Part shown: in pieces, positions 21,472 through 29,544 of the stretch
Numbering within the stretch: the first letter of the stretch is position 1
Layout: each line of letters opens with the position of its first letter
Assembly: GCF_019218755.1 (NCBI RefSeq)
Contig: NZ_JAHUWZ010000003.1
Location: 1 to 64,000, forward strand
Reading direction: 5' to 3'
Source: Acidovorax sp. sif1233
GTDB taxonomy: Bacteria > Pseudomonadota > Gammaproteobacteria > Burkholderiales > Burkholderiaceae_C
DNA length: 64,000 nt
Notes under the pieces: generated by a model
Databases searched by the model: none
Seen by the model: only the letters and a program-made list of their open reading frames with translations
What the model was told of the DNA's origin: nothing
Translations under genes and position numbers: made by a program

Positions 21472-22239
21472 TCAGGCAATCCCCGATTTTAGGGGGACAA
21501 AATGTACGGGCTCGAGCACGTTTTGTTTCAATCCGTGCGGGGTTTTGTCGATCACCAGCAACATCTGCTGCCCGCCTGCCACCGCCATGGGCGCCACCAG
21601 CCGCCCTCCGACCGCCAGCTGGTCGCACCACGCCTGCGGCACGGCATCCCCGCCTGCGGCGGCGATGATGGCCGCGTAAGGCGCGCCCTTGGCGTAGCCC
21701 AGCATGCCGTCCCCGAACAGCAAGTGGACATTGGCCAGGCGAAACGGGCGCAGGTTGTGGCGCGCCTTGTCGTGCAGGCCCCGCAGGCGCTCCAGGGTAT
21801 AGACCTCGCGCGCCAGGTGGCTCAGCACGGCCGCCTGGTAGCCGCAGCCCGTGCCGATCTCCAGCACACGTCCCAATCCGCCCGCGCGCGCGCCTTCGGC
21901 GCCCAGCAGCAGCTCGCACATGCGGGCCACGACGTTCGGCTTGGAAATGGTCTGCCCAAGGCCAATCGGCAGGCTGGTGTCCTCATACGCCTGGTTGACC
22001 AGCGCGCTGTCGACAAAACGATGGCGCTCCACGGTGCCCATGGCGTGCAGCACCGCCGGCGACGTGATGCCTCCGGCCGCCAGCTTGTGCACCATGCGCG
22101 CGCGCACCGCCGCCGAATCCAGCCCCACCCCCACCGGCGCCGCCGCCGGCTGGCGCGCGGGCGGAGCGACCGGGGCGTGCCTGGCGGGAGAAGGTCCAGA
22201 TCCTGGCAACCTGGCAGGGAATCCGGGGCGGCGCTGCAT
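21472..22239 (-). CDS. pcm: Protein-L-isoaspartate O-methyltransferase
   Basis: A 255-residue repair enzyme that methylates isoaspartyl residues using SAM. The SAM-binding motif VLEIGTGCGYQAA and the substrate-loop TISKP are intact. The first 45 residues are a Pro/Ala-rich extension not found in short PCMTs. The ATG overlaps the surE stop codon by one base (TGATG), giving the conserved surE-pcm-nlpD order. A longer frame through the surE region is antisense-like noise and I reject it. Confidence 0.95.
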   Translation of the reverse strand: MQRRPGFPARLPGSGPSPARHAPVAPPARQPAAAPVGVGLDSAAVRARMVHKLAAGGITSPAVLHAMGTVERHRFVDSALVNQAYEDTSLPIGLGQTISKPNVVARMCELLLGAEGARAGGLGRVLEIGTGCGYQAAVLSHLAREVYTLERLRGLHDKARHNLRPFRLANVHLLFGDGMLGYAKGAPYAAIIAAAGGDAVPQAWCDQLAVGGRLVAPMAVAGGQQMLLVIDKTPHGLKQNVLEPVHFVPLKSGIA

Positions 22240-23027
22240 CACGGTCCCGGCGCCCCGGCCACGCCTGCCACAAGGCGGGACGCGGTCTGTGCCCAGTAGC
22301 CCAGGTTGTCGTGGTCCGTCAGGTCCACCTTCAGCGGCGTGATCGACACGTGGCCTTGCGCCGTGGCATGAAAATCCGTGCCTTCCGCATCGTCCTTGGC
22401 GGCCCCCGCGCTGCCGATCCAGTACATCGCCTCGCCCCGGGGGCTTTCCTGCACGATCACCCGCTCGGCCGCGTGGCGGCGCCCCAACCGGCACAGCTTG
22501 AGGGGCTGCAGCGCCTCCAGCGGCATGTTGGGAATGTTCACATTCAGCAGCCATGGGGTCTCTGTCACGAGACGCTGGGCCCGCATCTGCGCGACGATCT
22601 CGCGCGCCTTGGCCGCGGCCGCCTCGATCTCGCCCCAGCCCTTGTCCACCTGCGAGAAGGCAATGGCGGGGATGCCGAACAGATAGCCCTCCATCGCCGC
22701 GCCCACGGTGCCGGAATAGATGGTGTCGTCGCCCATGTTGGCGCCGTTGTTGATGCCCGACACCACCAGGTCGGGCCGGTAGCCCAGCAGGCCGGTGAGG
22801 GCGATGTGCACACAGTCGGCGGGCGTGCCGTTCACGTAGCGGAAGCCGTTGTGCGCCTGGTGCACGTACAGCGGCGAATGCAGGGTGAGCGCATTGGACT
22901 TGGCGCTGTTGTTGTGCTCTGGCGCGACCACCTCGACCTCCACCCCGTCGAGGGTCTTGAGCGCATCGTGCAGCGCCACGATGCCGGGAGCCTGGTAGCC
23001 GTCGTCGTTGGAAATCAGAATTTTCAT
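22239..23027 (-). CDS. surE: 5'/3'-nucleotidase SurE
   Basis: A 262-residue metal-dependent nucleotidase/exopolyphosphatase. MKILISNDDGY carries the Asp pair for metal binding, and SGINNGANMGDD is the second signature. I start at this ATG because it is the family N-terminus, although the frame stays open a further 42 codons. It is first in the surE-pcm-nlpD-rluD operon. The 146-base gap to the divergent 23174 gene should hold promoters for both. Confidence 0.96.
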   Translation of the reverse strand: MKILISNDDGYQAPGIVALHDALKTLDGVEVEVVAPEHNNSAKSNALTLHSPLYVHQAHNGFRYVNGTPADCVHIALTGLLGYRPDLVVSGINNGANMGDDTIYSGTVGAAMEGYLFGIPAIAFSQVDKGWGEIEAAAAKAREIVAQMRAQRLVTETPWLLNVNIPNMPLEALQPLKLCRLGRRHAAERVIVQESPRGEAMYWIGSAGAAKDDAEGTDFHATAQGHVSITPLKVDLTDHDNLGYWAQTASRLVAGVAGAPGP

Positions 23028-23173
23028 GGTTGCAGAAGGGGTTGCAACGGATTGTAGGTGGCGTGCCCCGGGCCCTGCCCTGCGCAACGCAGGCGCAAGC
23101 CGTCGCTCGTGGGACATCGCGCCCCGGCAGGCCCCGCCTATCATGCGTCCCACATTGACAGGAGACTTTTCCC

Positions 23174-24148
23174 ATGCACGCTTGGCTTTGCACCAACCCC
23201 GTCGGCGTCGACGCCCTGGCCTGGACCGAACTGCCCACGCCCACGCCCAAGGCGGGCGAGGTGCTCATCGAGATCAAGGCAGCCAGCCTGAACTTCCCCG
23301 ACCTGCTCATCGTGCAGAACAAATACCAGATGAAGCCGCCACTGCCCTTCGTGCCCGGCTCTGAATACGCGGGCGTCGTGGCCGCCGTGGGCGACGGCGT
23401 GACGCATCTGAAAGTGGGCCAGAACGTGGCCTGCCTGTCGGGCACGGGCGGTTTCGGCACCCACACGATCGCGCCCGCGGCACTGTGCATGCCCCTGCCC
23501 GATGGCTTCTCGCACGTGGATGCTGCAGCCTTCATCATGATCTACGCCACGTCGTACCACGCGCTGGTGGACCGCGCCCAGCTCAAGGCCGGCGAAACGG
23601 TGCTGGTGCTCGGCGCCGCCGGCGGCGTGGGCACCTCGGCCATCCAGATCGCCAAGGCCATGGGCGCACGCGTGATCGCTGCCGCCTCCACCGACGAGAA
23701 ATGCACGCTGTGCACCTCCATCGGGGCGGACGCCACCATCAACTACAGCAAGGACAACCTGCGCGAATCCATCAAGGCGCTCACCGACGGCAAGGGCCCG
23801 GACGTGATCTACGACCCGGTGGGCGGCGATTTCGCCGAGCCCGCGTTCCGCTCCATCGCCTGGCGCGGCCGCTACCTGGTCGTGGGGTTTGCCTCCGGCC
23901 CCATCCCGGCCCTGCCCTTCAACCTGGCGCTGCTCAAGGGTGCCTCCATCGTGGGCGTGTTCTGGGGCGACTTCGCCAAGCGCGAACCCAAGGCCAATGC
24001 CGCCATGATGGGCGAGCTGGCGCAGTGGTATGCCCAGGGCAAGATCAAGCCCGTGATCGACCGCACCATGCCCATGGCCGAGCTGCCCGCCGCCTATGCG
24101 CACATGGGTTCGCGGGGCGTGATGGGCAAGCTGGTGATGGTGAACTGA
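23174..24148 (+). CDS. Quinone oxidoreductase-like MDR family protein
   Basis: A 324-residue medium-chain dehydrogenase/reductase without the zinc-ligand pattern of alcohol dehydrogenases, thus of the NADPH:quinone oxidoreductase (QorA-like) group. The GroES-like N-terminal domain contains SLNFPDLL and PGSEYAG, and the Rossmann dinucleotide motif LGAAGGVGTSAIQIAK is near residues 145-160. Substrate cannot be predicted. ATG follows an AGGAGA site. It is divergent from surE and followed at 24255 by a diguanylate cyclase. Confidence 0.88.
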   Translation: MHAWLCTNPVGVDALAWTELPTPTPKAGEVLIEIKAASLNFPDLLIVQNKYQMKPPLPFVPGSEYAGVVAAVGDGVTHLKVGQNVACLSGTGGFGTHTIAPAALCMPLPDGFSHVDAAAFIMIYATSYHALVDRAQLKAGETVLVLGAAGGVGTSAIQIAKAMGARVIAAASTDEKCTLCTSIGADATINYSKDNLRESIKALTDGKGPDVIYDPVGGDFAEPAFRSIAWRGRYLVVGFASGPIPALPFNLALLKGASIVGVFWGDFAKREPKANAAMMGELAQWYAQGKIKPVIDRTMPMAELPAAYAHMGSRGVMGKLVMVN

Positions 24149-24254
24149 GCCTGTGGCCCGCCGGGCGCGCCGCCCGGCTTCATCCAGGCCCCGGGAATCC
24201 GGCCGCTGTGTCACACTCGCGCATCCTGCTTCTCCCTGACACTGGTGTCCGCAC

Positions 24255-25802
24255 ATGGCCGACCGACCACCTTCCGAAATCGCGCGCGAGACGCTCAAGC
24301 AGCTGGCCACCCGGCGCCTTCCCCCGACGCCCGACAACTATCTGGCGCTGTATGACGAGATCGCAGGAGTCCGCAGCCCGCAGCCATTTCCCGAAGGCCC
24401 CCTGCAGCACATCCTGAGGGTGCTGCCGGGGCAGACGCCCGCACAGAAGCGCCTGCTGGGCCAATTCGAACGCGCCGTCAACAACAAAGACTGGACTTCG
24501 CTACAAAGTGTGCTGGTGGGCTACGCCAACCTGGGCCTGAACCCCGCCACGGCGGCATCGGCGCCGGTGGAGCCGGCCCCCGGGGCCGCGGCCACTGCCT
24601 CGCCAGGCATCCTGCCGGACGAGTTTGCGCAGATGCTGGCGCGCCTCATCGACAACACGCTGCCCGCGCTTGGTGAAGACGATGCCCGCGTGATCGACAT
24701 GGCGCAGCAGCTCATCACCTTCCTGAAGGAGCCCGCGCCCCCCATCTCCACGGTGCAGCTCATGCTGGGCAACTTCACCTACAGGCTGTCGTTCGCCACC
24801 GAGGAGCAGGCCTCCATCCGCGCCAGCCTGCTGGAGCTGCTGCACATGGTGTTCGAGAACATCGCCGTGCTCAGCCTGGAAGACCGCTGGCTGCACGGCC
24901 AGGCCGAGGCGCTCATGGCCGCGTCCACGCCGCCGCTCACGCTGCGCCGGCTGGACGACGTGCAGCGCCGGCTCAAGGACGTGATCTTCAAGCAGGCCGA
25001 GGCCAAGGCCCGCACGGTCGAGGCCCAGGAGCAGATGAAGGACATGCTGGCCACGTTCATCGAACGGCTGGCCCGGATCACGGCGTCCAGCACCACCTAC
25101 CAGGGCACGATGGCACGGTGCGCCGACCTGATCGGCAAGGCCAACACGCTGGAGGAGATCGCCCCCGTGCTGCACGAGGTGATGACCGCCACCCGCGCGA
25201 TGGCGCTGGACAGCCGCGTCACGCACGACGAGCTCCATGAGCTGCGCGAGCGCACCGAAGCCAAGCGCGCCGAAGTGGCCAAGCTGCAGGAAGAGCTCGA
25301 CCGCGCCAGCCAGCAGGCCCGGCACGACCCGCTCACCGGCTCGCTCAACCGCAAGGGCCTGGACGAGGCCATCGAGCGCGAAATCGCGCGTGCGCGCCGC
25401 CTGGGGTCTCCGCTGTGCCTCTCGCTGCTCGACGTGGACAACTTCAAGACCATCAACGACCGACTGGGGCATTCCGGCGGCGATGCGGCGCTGGTGCACC
25501 TGGCGCAGGTCACGCGCGAGGTCATGCGCCCCCAGGATCTGCTGGCACGCTACGGCGGCGAGGAATTCGTGCTGGTGCTGCCGGACACCCCCGTGGAAAG
25601 CGGCGTGGCCGCCATGACGCGGCTGCAGCGGGAGCTCACGACACGCTTCTTCCTGCAGGGCTCCGAGAAGGTGCTCATCACCTTCAGCGCCGGGGTCGCC
25701 CAGCTGCACGACAGCGAAGACAGCGCGGACACCATCCGCCGCGCCGACCAGGCCATGTACCTGGCCAAGCGCTCGGGCAAGAACCGCGTGATGGCGGCAT
25801 GA
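24255..25802 (+). CDS. Soluble GGDEF diguanylate cyclase
   Basis: A 515-residue protein without transmembrane helices. The N-terminal ~310 residues are helical and of unknown fold, with a coiled coil (about 285-345) leading to a C-terminal GGDEF domain. The active-site signature is GGEEF at residues 434-438, and the product-inhibition I-site RxxD (RPQD) is five residues before it. It should therefore make cyclic di-GMP with feedback control. The N-terminus (TRRLPPTPDNYLALYDE) resembles that of several uncharacterised proteobacterial GGDEF proteins. The partner signal is unknown. Confidence 0.9.
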   Translation: MADRPPSEIARETLKQLATRRLPPTPDNYLALYDEIAGVRSPQPFPEGPLQHILRVLPGQTPAQKRLLGQFERAVNNKDWTSLQSVLVGYANLGLNPATAASAPVEPAPGAAATASPGILPDEFAQMLARLIDNTLPALGEDDARVIDMAQQLITFLKEPAPPISTVQLMLGNFTYRLSFATEEQASIRASLLELLHMVFENIAVLSLEDRWLHGQAEALMAASTPPLTLRRLDDVQRRLKDVIFKQAEAKARTVEAQEQMKDMLATFIERLARITASSTTYQGTMARCADLIGKANTLEEIAPVLHEVMTATRAMALDSRVTHDELHELRERTEAKRAEVAKLQEELDRASQQARHDPLTGSLNRKGLDEAIEREIARARRLGSPLCLSLLDVDNFKTINDRLGHSGGDAALVHLAQVTREVMRPQDLLARYGGEEFVLVLPDTPVESGVAAMTRLQRELTTRFFLQGSEKVLITFSAGVAQLHDSEDSADTIRRADQAMYLAKRSGKNRVMAA

Positions 25803-25935
25803 AAGGAAGCCCCCCTGTGTCGCCTTCGGCGCCTTCCCCCGGACGGGGACGCCGCCAGCGCACGCAAGCGAAGCGCCGCATCCGCAGCTTGGCGGCCCTT
25901 GCGCGGCGGCCGCTGGCCTGGGCTGCGCCAGTTTT
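25803..25935 (+). repeat. GC-rich dispersed intergenic repeat, copy 1
   Basis: Spacer after the diguanylate cyclase with CGCCTTCGGCG and CCCCCGGACGGGG hairpins and a GGCGGCCGCTGG core. Related strings occur at 58297-58470 and, inverted, at 60225-60311. I recall similar GC-rich 3' spacer elements from Comamonadaceae genomes, so I treat it as a dispersed repeat and not unique sequence. Confidence 0.4.
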
Positions 25936-25964
25936 GAGCGCAGCGCACTAAGGCGCACCCTGCA

Positions 25965-27539
25965 GTGCCCCCAGAGCAAAGACGGTCCTTTCTGCGGCGC
26001 GCAGCCATGGCTGCCGCTGCCACCAGCCTGCCCCATTGGGCTTGGAGCAACCCGCCGTCGCTGCACGCCAATCCGTTCGCGCTGGGCGTGGCCAGTGGAG
26101 ACCCGGCGCCCGACGGCGTGGTGCTGTGGACGCGGCTGGTGATGGCCGATGCGGCGCAGGTGCAGGCCGCCCACACCGTGCGGTGGGAGGTGGCGCACGA
26201 TGCGCGCTTCGCGAAGATCGTGCAAAAGGGCGAGGCGCCTGCCCTGCCGCAGCTCGGCCACAGCGTGCATGTGGAGCTGCGCGGCCTAGCCCCGGACCGT
26301 TGGTACCACTACCGCTTCATGCTGGGCGATGCGGTGAGCACGGTGGGCCGCACGCGCACGGCCCCCGCACCGGGCGACCTGCCTGGCGCGTTGCGCGTGG
26401 GATTTGCCTCCTGCCAGCGCTGGGAGCACGGCCACTACGCCGCATGGCGCCACCTGGCGGCCGACCAGCCCGACCTGGTGCTGTTCCTGGGCGACTACAT
26501 CTACGAGTACGCCACGCCCAGGAACACGGCCGACCTGGCGCGCACCCACAGCCTCCAGCTGGCCACCACGCTGGCCGACTACCGAGACCGGTACGCGCTG
26601 CACAAGAGCGACCCGGCCCTGCAGGCCGCCCACGCCGCCTGCCCCTGGGCCGTGACCTGGGACGACCACGAGGTGCAGAACGACTACGCCGCCGGAGCGG
26701 GCCGGGGTGACGCCACCGGCTTTGCGGCGATGCGTGGCGCCGCATGGCAGGCCTTCTACGAGAACATGCCGCTGCGCGCGGCCAGCCTGAACCGGCCCTT
26801 CCCCGACACCCGGTGGGACGCACTGCAGGTCTACCGCCGGCTGCGCTGGGGCCGGCTGGCCCACATCCACCTGCTGGACGGCCGCCAGTACCGCACCTGG
26901 CAGGCCTGCCGCACACCGGAATCCGCCAGCGCAGGCGCAGTGCGCGGCGGCCAGTGCGCCGACCTGGGCGACCCCGCCCGCAGCTTTCTGGGCGCGGCGC
27001 AGGAGCAGTGGCTCGACGCCGGCCTGGCCAGCGACGCGGCCACCCGCGACACCACGCGCTGGAGCGTGGTCGCGCAGCAGACGCTGTTCTCGCCGCGCCA
27101 CTACCCCTCGGGCATGGTGTCCACCGACAGCTGGGACGGTTACCCCGCAGGCCGCGCACGCCTGCTGCAATCGGTGGCCCGCCACGCGCCCCGCAACACC
27201 GTACTGCTGGGCGGCGACATCCACCAGAACTACGTGTGCCGCGTGCACGCCGACGCGGACCGCCCCGGCTCGCCCGTCATCGCCAGCGAGTTCTGCGGCA
27301 CCTCCATCAGCTCGCGCTCGGGCACCACGCAGGACAAGGTGGACGCCGTGGCGCGGCACAACCCCCACGTGCTGCTGGCCCGCTGCGACCTGCGCGGCTA
27401 CGGCCTGGCGGACATCACGCCCGAGCGCTGGACCACCACCCTGCGCGCGGTGGACGACCCGATGCGCGCGGACAGCGGCGCCAGCACCCTGGCCCGGTTC
27501 GTGGTTCAGGACGGCCGCGCGGGGCCCGTGCCGGCGTGA
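25965..27539 (+). CDS. PhoD-like alkaline phosphatase, Tat-exported
   Basis: A 524-residue phosphodiesterase/phosphatase of the PhoD family. The twin-arginine signal (RRSFLRRAA, residues 6-14) predicts folded export by Tat. The N-terminal PhoD_N domain starts at GVASGDPAPDGVVLWT, then the metallophosphatase core has FASCQRWEHG, FLGDYIYEY, TWDDHEVQND and LLGGDIHQN as metal ligands. Start is GTG. Family members hydrolyse phosphomonoesters and diesters to scavenge phosphate in the periplasm. No Pho box was recognised upstream, where a GC-rich repeat lies. Confidence 0.93.
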   Translation: MPPEQRRSFLRRAAMAAAATSLPHWAWSNPPSLHANPFALGVASGDPAPDGVVLWTRLVMADAAQVQAAHTVRWEVAHDARFAKIVQKGEAPALPQLGHSVHVELRGLAPDRWYHYRFMLGDAVSTVGRTRTAPAPGDLPGALRVGFASCQRWEHGHYAAWRHLAADQPDLVLFLGDYIYEYATPRNTADLARTHSLQLATTLADYRDRYALHKSDPALQAAHAACPWAVTWDDHEVQNDYAAGAGRGDATGFAAMRGAAWQAFYENMPLRAASLNRPFPDTRWDALQVYRRLRWGRLAHIHLLDGRQYRTWQACRTPESASAGAVRGGQCADLGDPARSFLGAAQEQWLDAGLASDAATRDTTRWSVVAQQTLFSPRHYPSGMVSTDSWDGYPAGRARLLQSVARHAPRNTVLLGGDIHQNYVCRVHADADRPGSPVIASEFCGTSISSRSGTTQDKVDAVARHNPHVLLARCDLRGYGLADITPERWTTTLRAVDDPMRADSGASTLARFVVQDGRAGPVPA

Positions 27540-27544
27540 ATGCT

Positions 27545-27596
27545 CATTTTTTGATAGCTTTCAGCGCTTATCCAGAAAGCGAAAGGGCCGCAAAAG
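27545..27596 (+). repeat. Dispersed AT/AGCGCTT stem-loop repeat, copy R1
   Basis: Begins TTTTTTGATAGCTTTCAGCG, then CTTATCCAGAAAGCG and GGGCCGCAAAA. It shares the pattern TTGATAGCT-nn-CAGCGCTT-loop-AAGCG-GCC-AAAA with copies at 33807, 46881 and 60134. It lies six bases after the phoD-like stop codon. Confidence 0.7.
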
Positions 27597-27696
27597 ACCT
27601 CAGACCGTGCGCCTGTAGCGCAATGTAACGCCAAGCCCCCGCGCAGGCTGGGCACCGTACGATGGCCGCTTCTTGCTTGCCACGAAGGAGAAGCCC

Positions 27697-29535
27697 ATGT
27701 CCCCCATCGTCTCGCCGGCCCCGGCATCCCCCCGCAGCCTGCGCCCTGGCCTGATCACCTGCGCCGCGCTCGCCGCACTGCTGGCCGGCTGCGCCAGCGC
27801 CCCCTCGCCGTTCGCCTACACCGTGCCGGCCCAGCCCGAAGGCTCCTCGGGCTACACCGAAAAACCCGGCTGGGCCACCGAGAAATTCGCCGTGGCCGCC
27901 GCCAACCCGCTGGCCACCGACGCGGGCTACCAGATCCTCAAGGCCGGGGGCTCGGCCGTGGACGCGGCCATCGCGGTGCAGATGGTGCTGACCCTGGTCG
28001 AGCCGCAGTCCAGCGGCATCGGCGGCGGCGCCTTCCTGCTGCACAGCAGCGGCAAGGTGGTGGAGGCCTATGACGGGCGCGAGACCGCGCCCGCCGCCGC
28101 CGACGAAAAACTCTTCCTCGGCGCCGACGGCAAACCCGTGCCGTTTTACGACGGCGTGGTGGGCGGCCGCTCGGTCGGCGTGCCCGGCACCGTGCGCATG
28201 CTGGAGCTGGCACACAAGCAGCACGGCAAACTGCCCTGGGCCACACTGTTCCAGCCCGCCATCACCCTGGCCGAGGGCGGCTTCAAAATCAGCGCACGGC
28301 TTAACACCCTGGTGGCGGCGGACCCGCACCTCAAAAAGGACCCGGTGGCCGCCGCCTACTTCTACAAAGCCGATGGCGATGCCCGCGATGTGGGCGTGAA
28401 CCTGCGCAACCCCGAACTGGCCGCGGTGCTGCGCCGCATCGCCGCCGAAGGCAGCAAGGCCCTGCACGAGGGCGAGATCGCCCAGGCCATCGTCGACAAG
28501 GTGCAAAAGCACCCCACCAACCCCGGCAAGCTCAGCCTGGCCGACCTGGCCGGCTACCAGCCCAAAAAGCGCGAGGCGCTGTGCCACGACTACCAGGTCG
28601 CCAGCAAGGACTTCCGCGTCTGCGGCTTTCCGCCGCCCAGCTCGGGCGCCATCGCCATCGGGCAGATCCTGGGCATCCTCAAGAACACCGACGCGGCCGC
28701 CAAGCCGCTGCAGGACGGTATCCCCTCGGCCGACTGGCTGCACCTGTACACCGAGGCCGCGCGCCTGGCCTTTGCCGACCGCGCGCAGTACGTGGCAGAC
28801 CCGGACTTCGTGCAGCCTCCCGCCGGCAGCTGGAGCAGCCTGCTCGCCCCCGCCTACCTGGCCGAACGCGCCAAGCTCATCGGCGCACAGAGCATGAAGG
28901 TCGCGCAGCCCGGCAACCCCGGCGCGGTGAAGGCCAGCTACGCGCCCATGCCCGACCAGCCCGAGTACGGCACCAGCCACATCAGCATCGTCGACGCGTT
29001 CGGCAACGCGGTGGCCATGACCACCACCATCGAAGACCAGTTCGGCGCGCGGCAAATGGTCAAGGGCTTTTTGCTCAACAACGAGCTCACCGACTTCAGC
29101 TTCGCGCCCGCCGATGCCCAGGGCCAGCCCATCGCCAACCGCGTGCAGCCCGGCAAGCGCCCGCGCTCGTCCATGGCGCCCACGCTGGTGTTCGACAAGG
29201 CCACCGGCGAGTTGCTGATGAGCGGCGGCAGCCCCGGCGGCGCGGCCATCATCCACTACACGGCCAAGACGCTGTACGGCGTCTTCCACTGGGGCCTGAT
29301 GCCCCAGCAGGCCATCAACCTGCCCAACTTCGGCTCCATGAACGGGCCCACGCTGCTGGAGGAAAAGCGCTTCCCGCCCGCCACGGTGGAGGCCCTGCGC
29401 GCACGCGGCGCCGAGGTGCGCGAGATGAACATGACCAGCGGCCTGCAGGCCATCACCCTGGGCAACGCCCACGGCAAGAAGCTCTGGATGGGCGGCGCCG
29501 ACCCGCGGCGCGAGGGCGTGGTGATGGGGGACTGA
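27697..29535 (+). CDS. ggt: Gamma-glutamyltransferase, predicted lipoprotein
   Basis: A 612-residue Ntn-hydrolase that cleaves gamma-glutamyl bonds, for example of glutathione, in the periplasm. The start (MSPIVSPAP) has a GGAG site 8 bases ahead. The signal peptide ends in LLAGC, a lipobox, so it is probably lipid-anchored, unlike the soluble E. coli enzyme. The autoprocessing nucleophile is Thr426 in EYGTSHISIVD, and the glycine-rich oxyanion segment SGGSPGGAAI is present. It ends 9 bases from the convergent giant gene. Confidence 0.94.
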   Translation: MSPIVSPAPASPRSLRPGLITCAALAALLAGCASAPSPFAYTVPAQPEGSSGYTEKPGWATEKFAVAAANPLATDAGYQILKAGGSAVDAAIAVQMVLTLVEPQSSGIGGGAFLLHSSGKVVEAYDGRETAPAAADEKLFLGADGKPVPFYDGVVGGRSVGVPGTVRMLELAHKQHGKLPWATLFQPAITLAEGGFKISARLNTLVAADPHLKKDPVAAAYFYKADGDARDVGVNLRNPELAAVLRRIAAEGSKALHEGEIAQAIVDKVQKHPTNPGKLSLADLAGYQPKKREALCHDYQVASKDFRVCGFPPPSSGAIAIGQILGILKNTDAAAKPLQDGIPSADWLHLYTEAARLAFADRAQYVADPDFVQPPAGSWSSLLAPAYLAERAKLIGAQSMKVAQPGNPGAVKASYAPMPDQPEYGTSHISIVDAFGNAVAMTTTIEDQFGARQMVKGFLLNNELTDFSFAPADAQGQPIANRVQPGKRPRSSMAPTLVFDKATGELLMSGGSPGGAAIIHYTAKTLYGVFHWGLMPQQAINLPNFGSMNGPTLLEEKRFPPATVEALRARGAEVREMNMTSGLQAITLGNAHGKKLWMGGADPRREGVVMGD

Positions 29536-29544
29536 GCCCCGCGC

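Noticed and set aside
21472..23538. 688-codon minus-strand frame including pcm
   Set aside because: Only the C-terminal 255 residues are Pcm; the rest overlaps surE and the 23174 gene out of frame.
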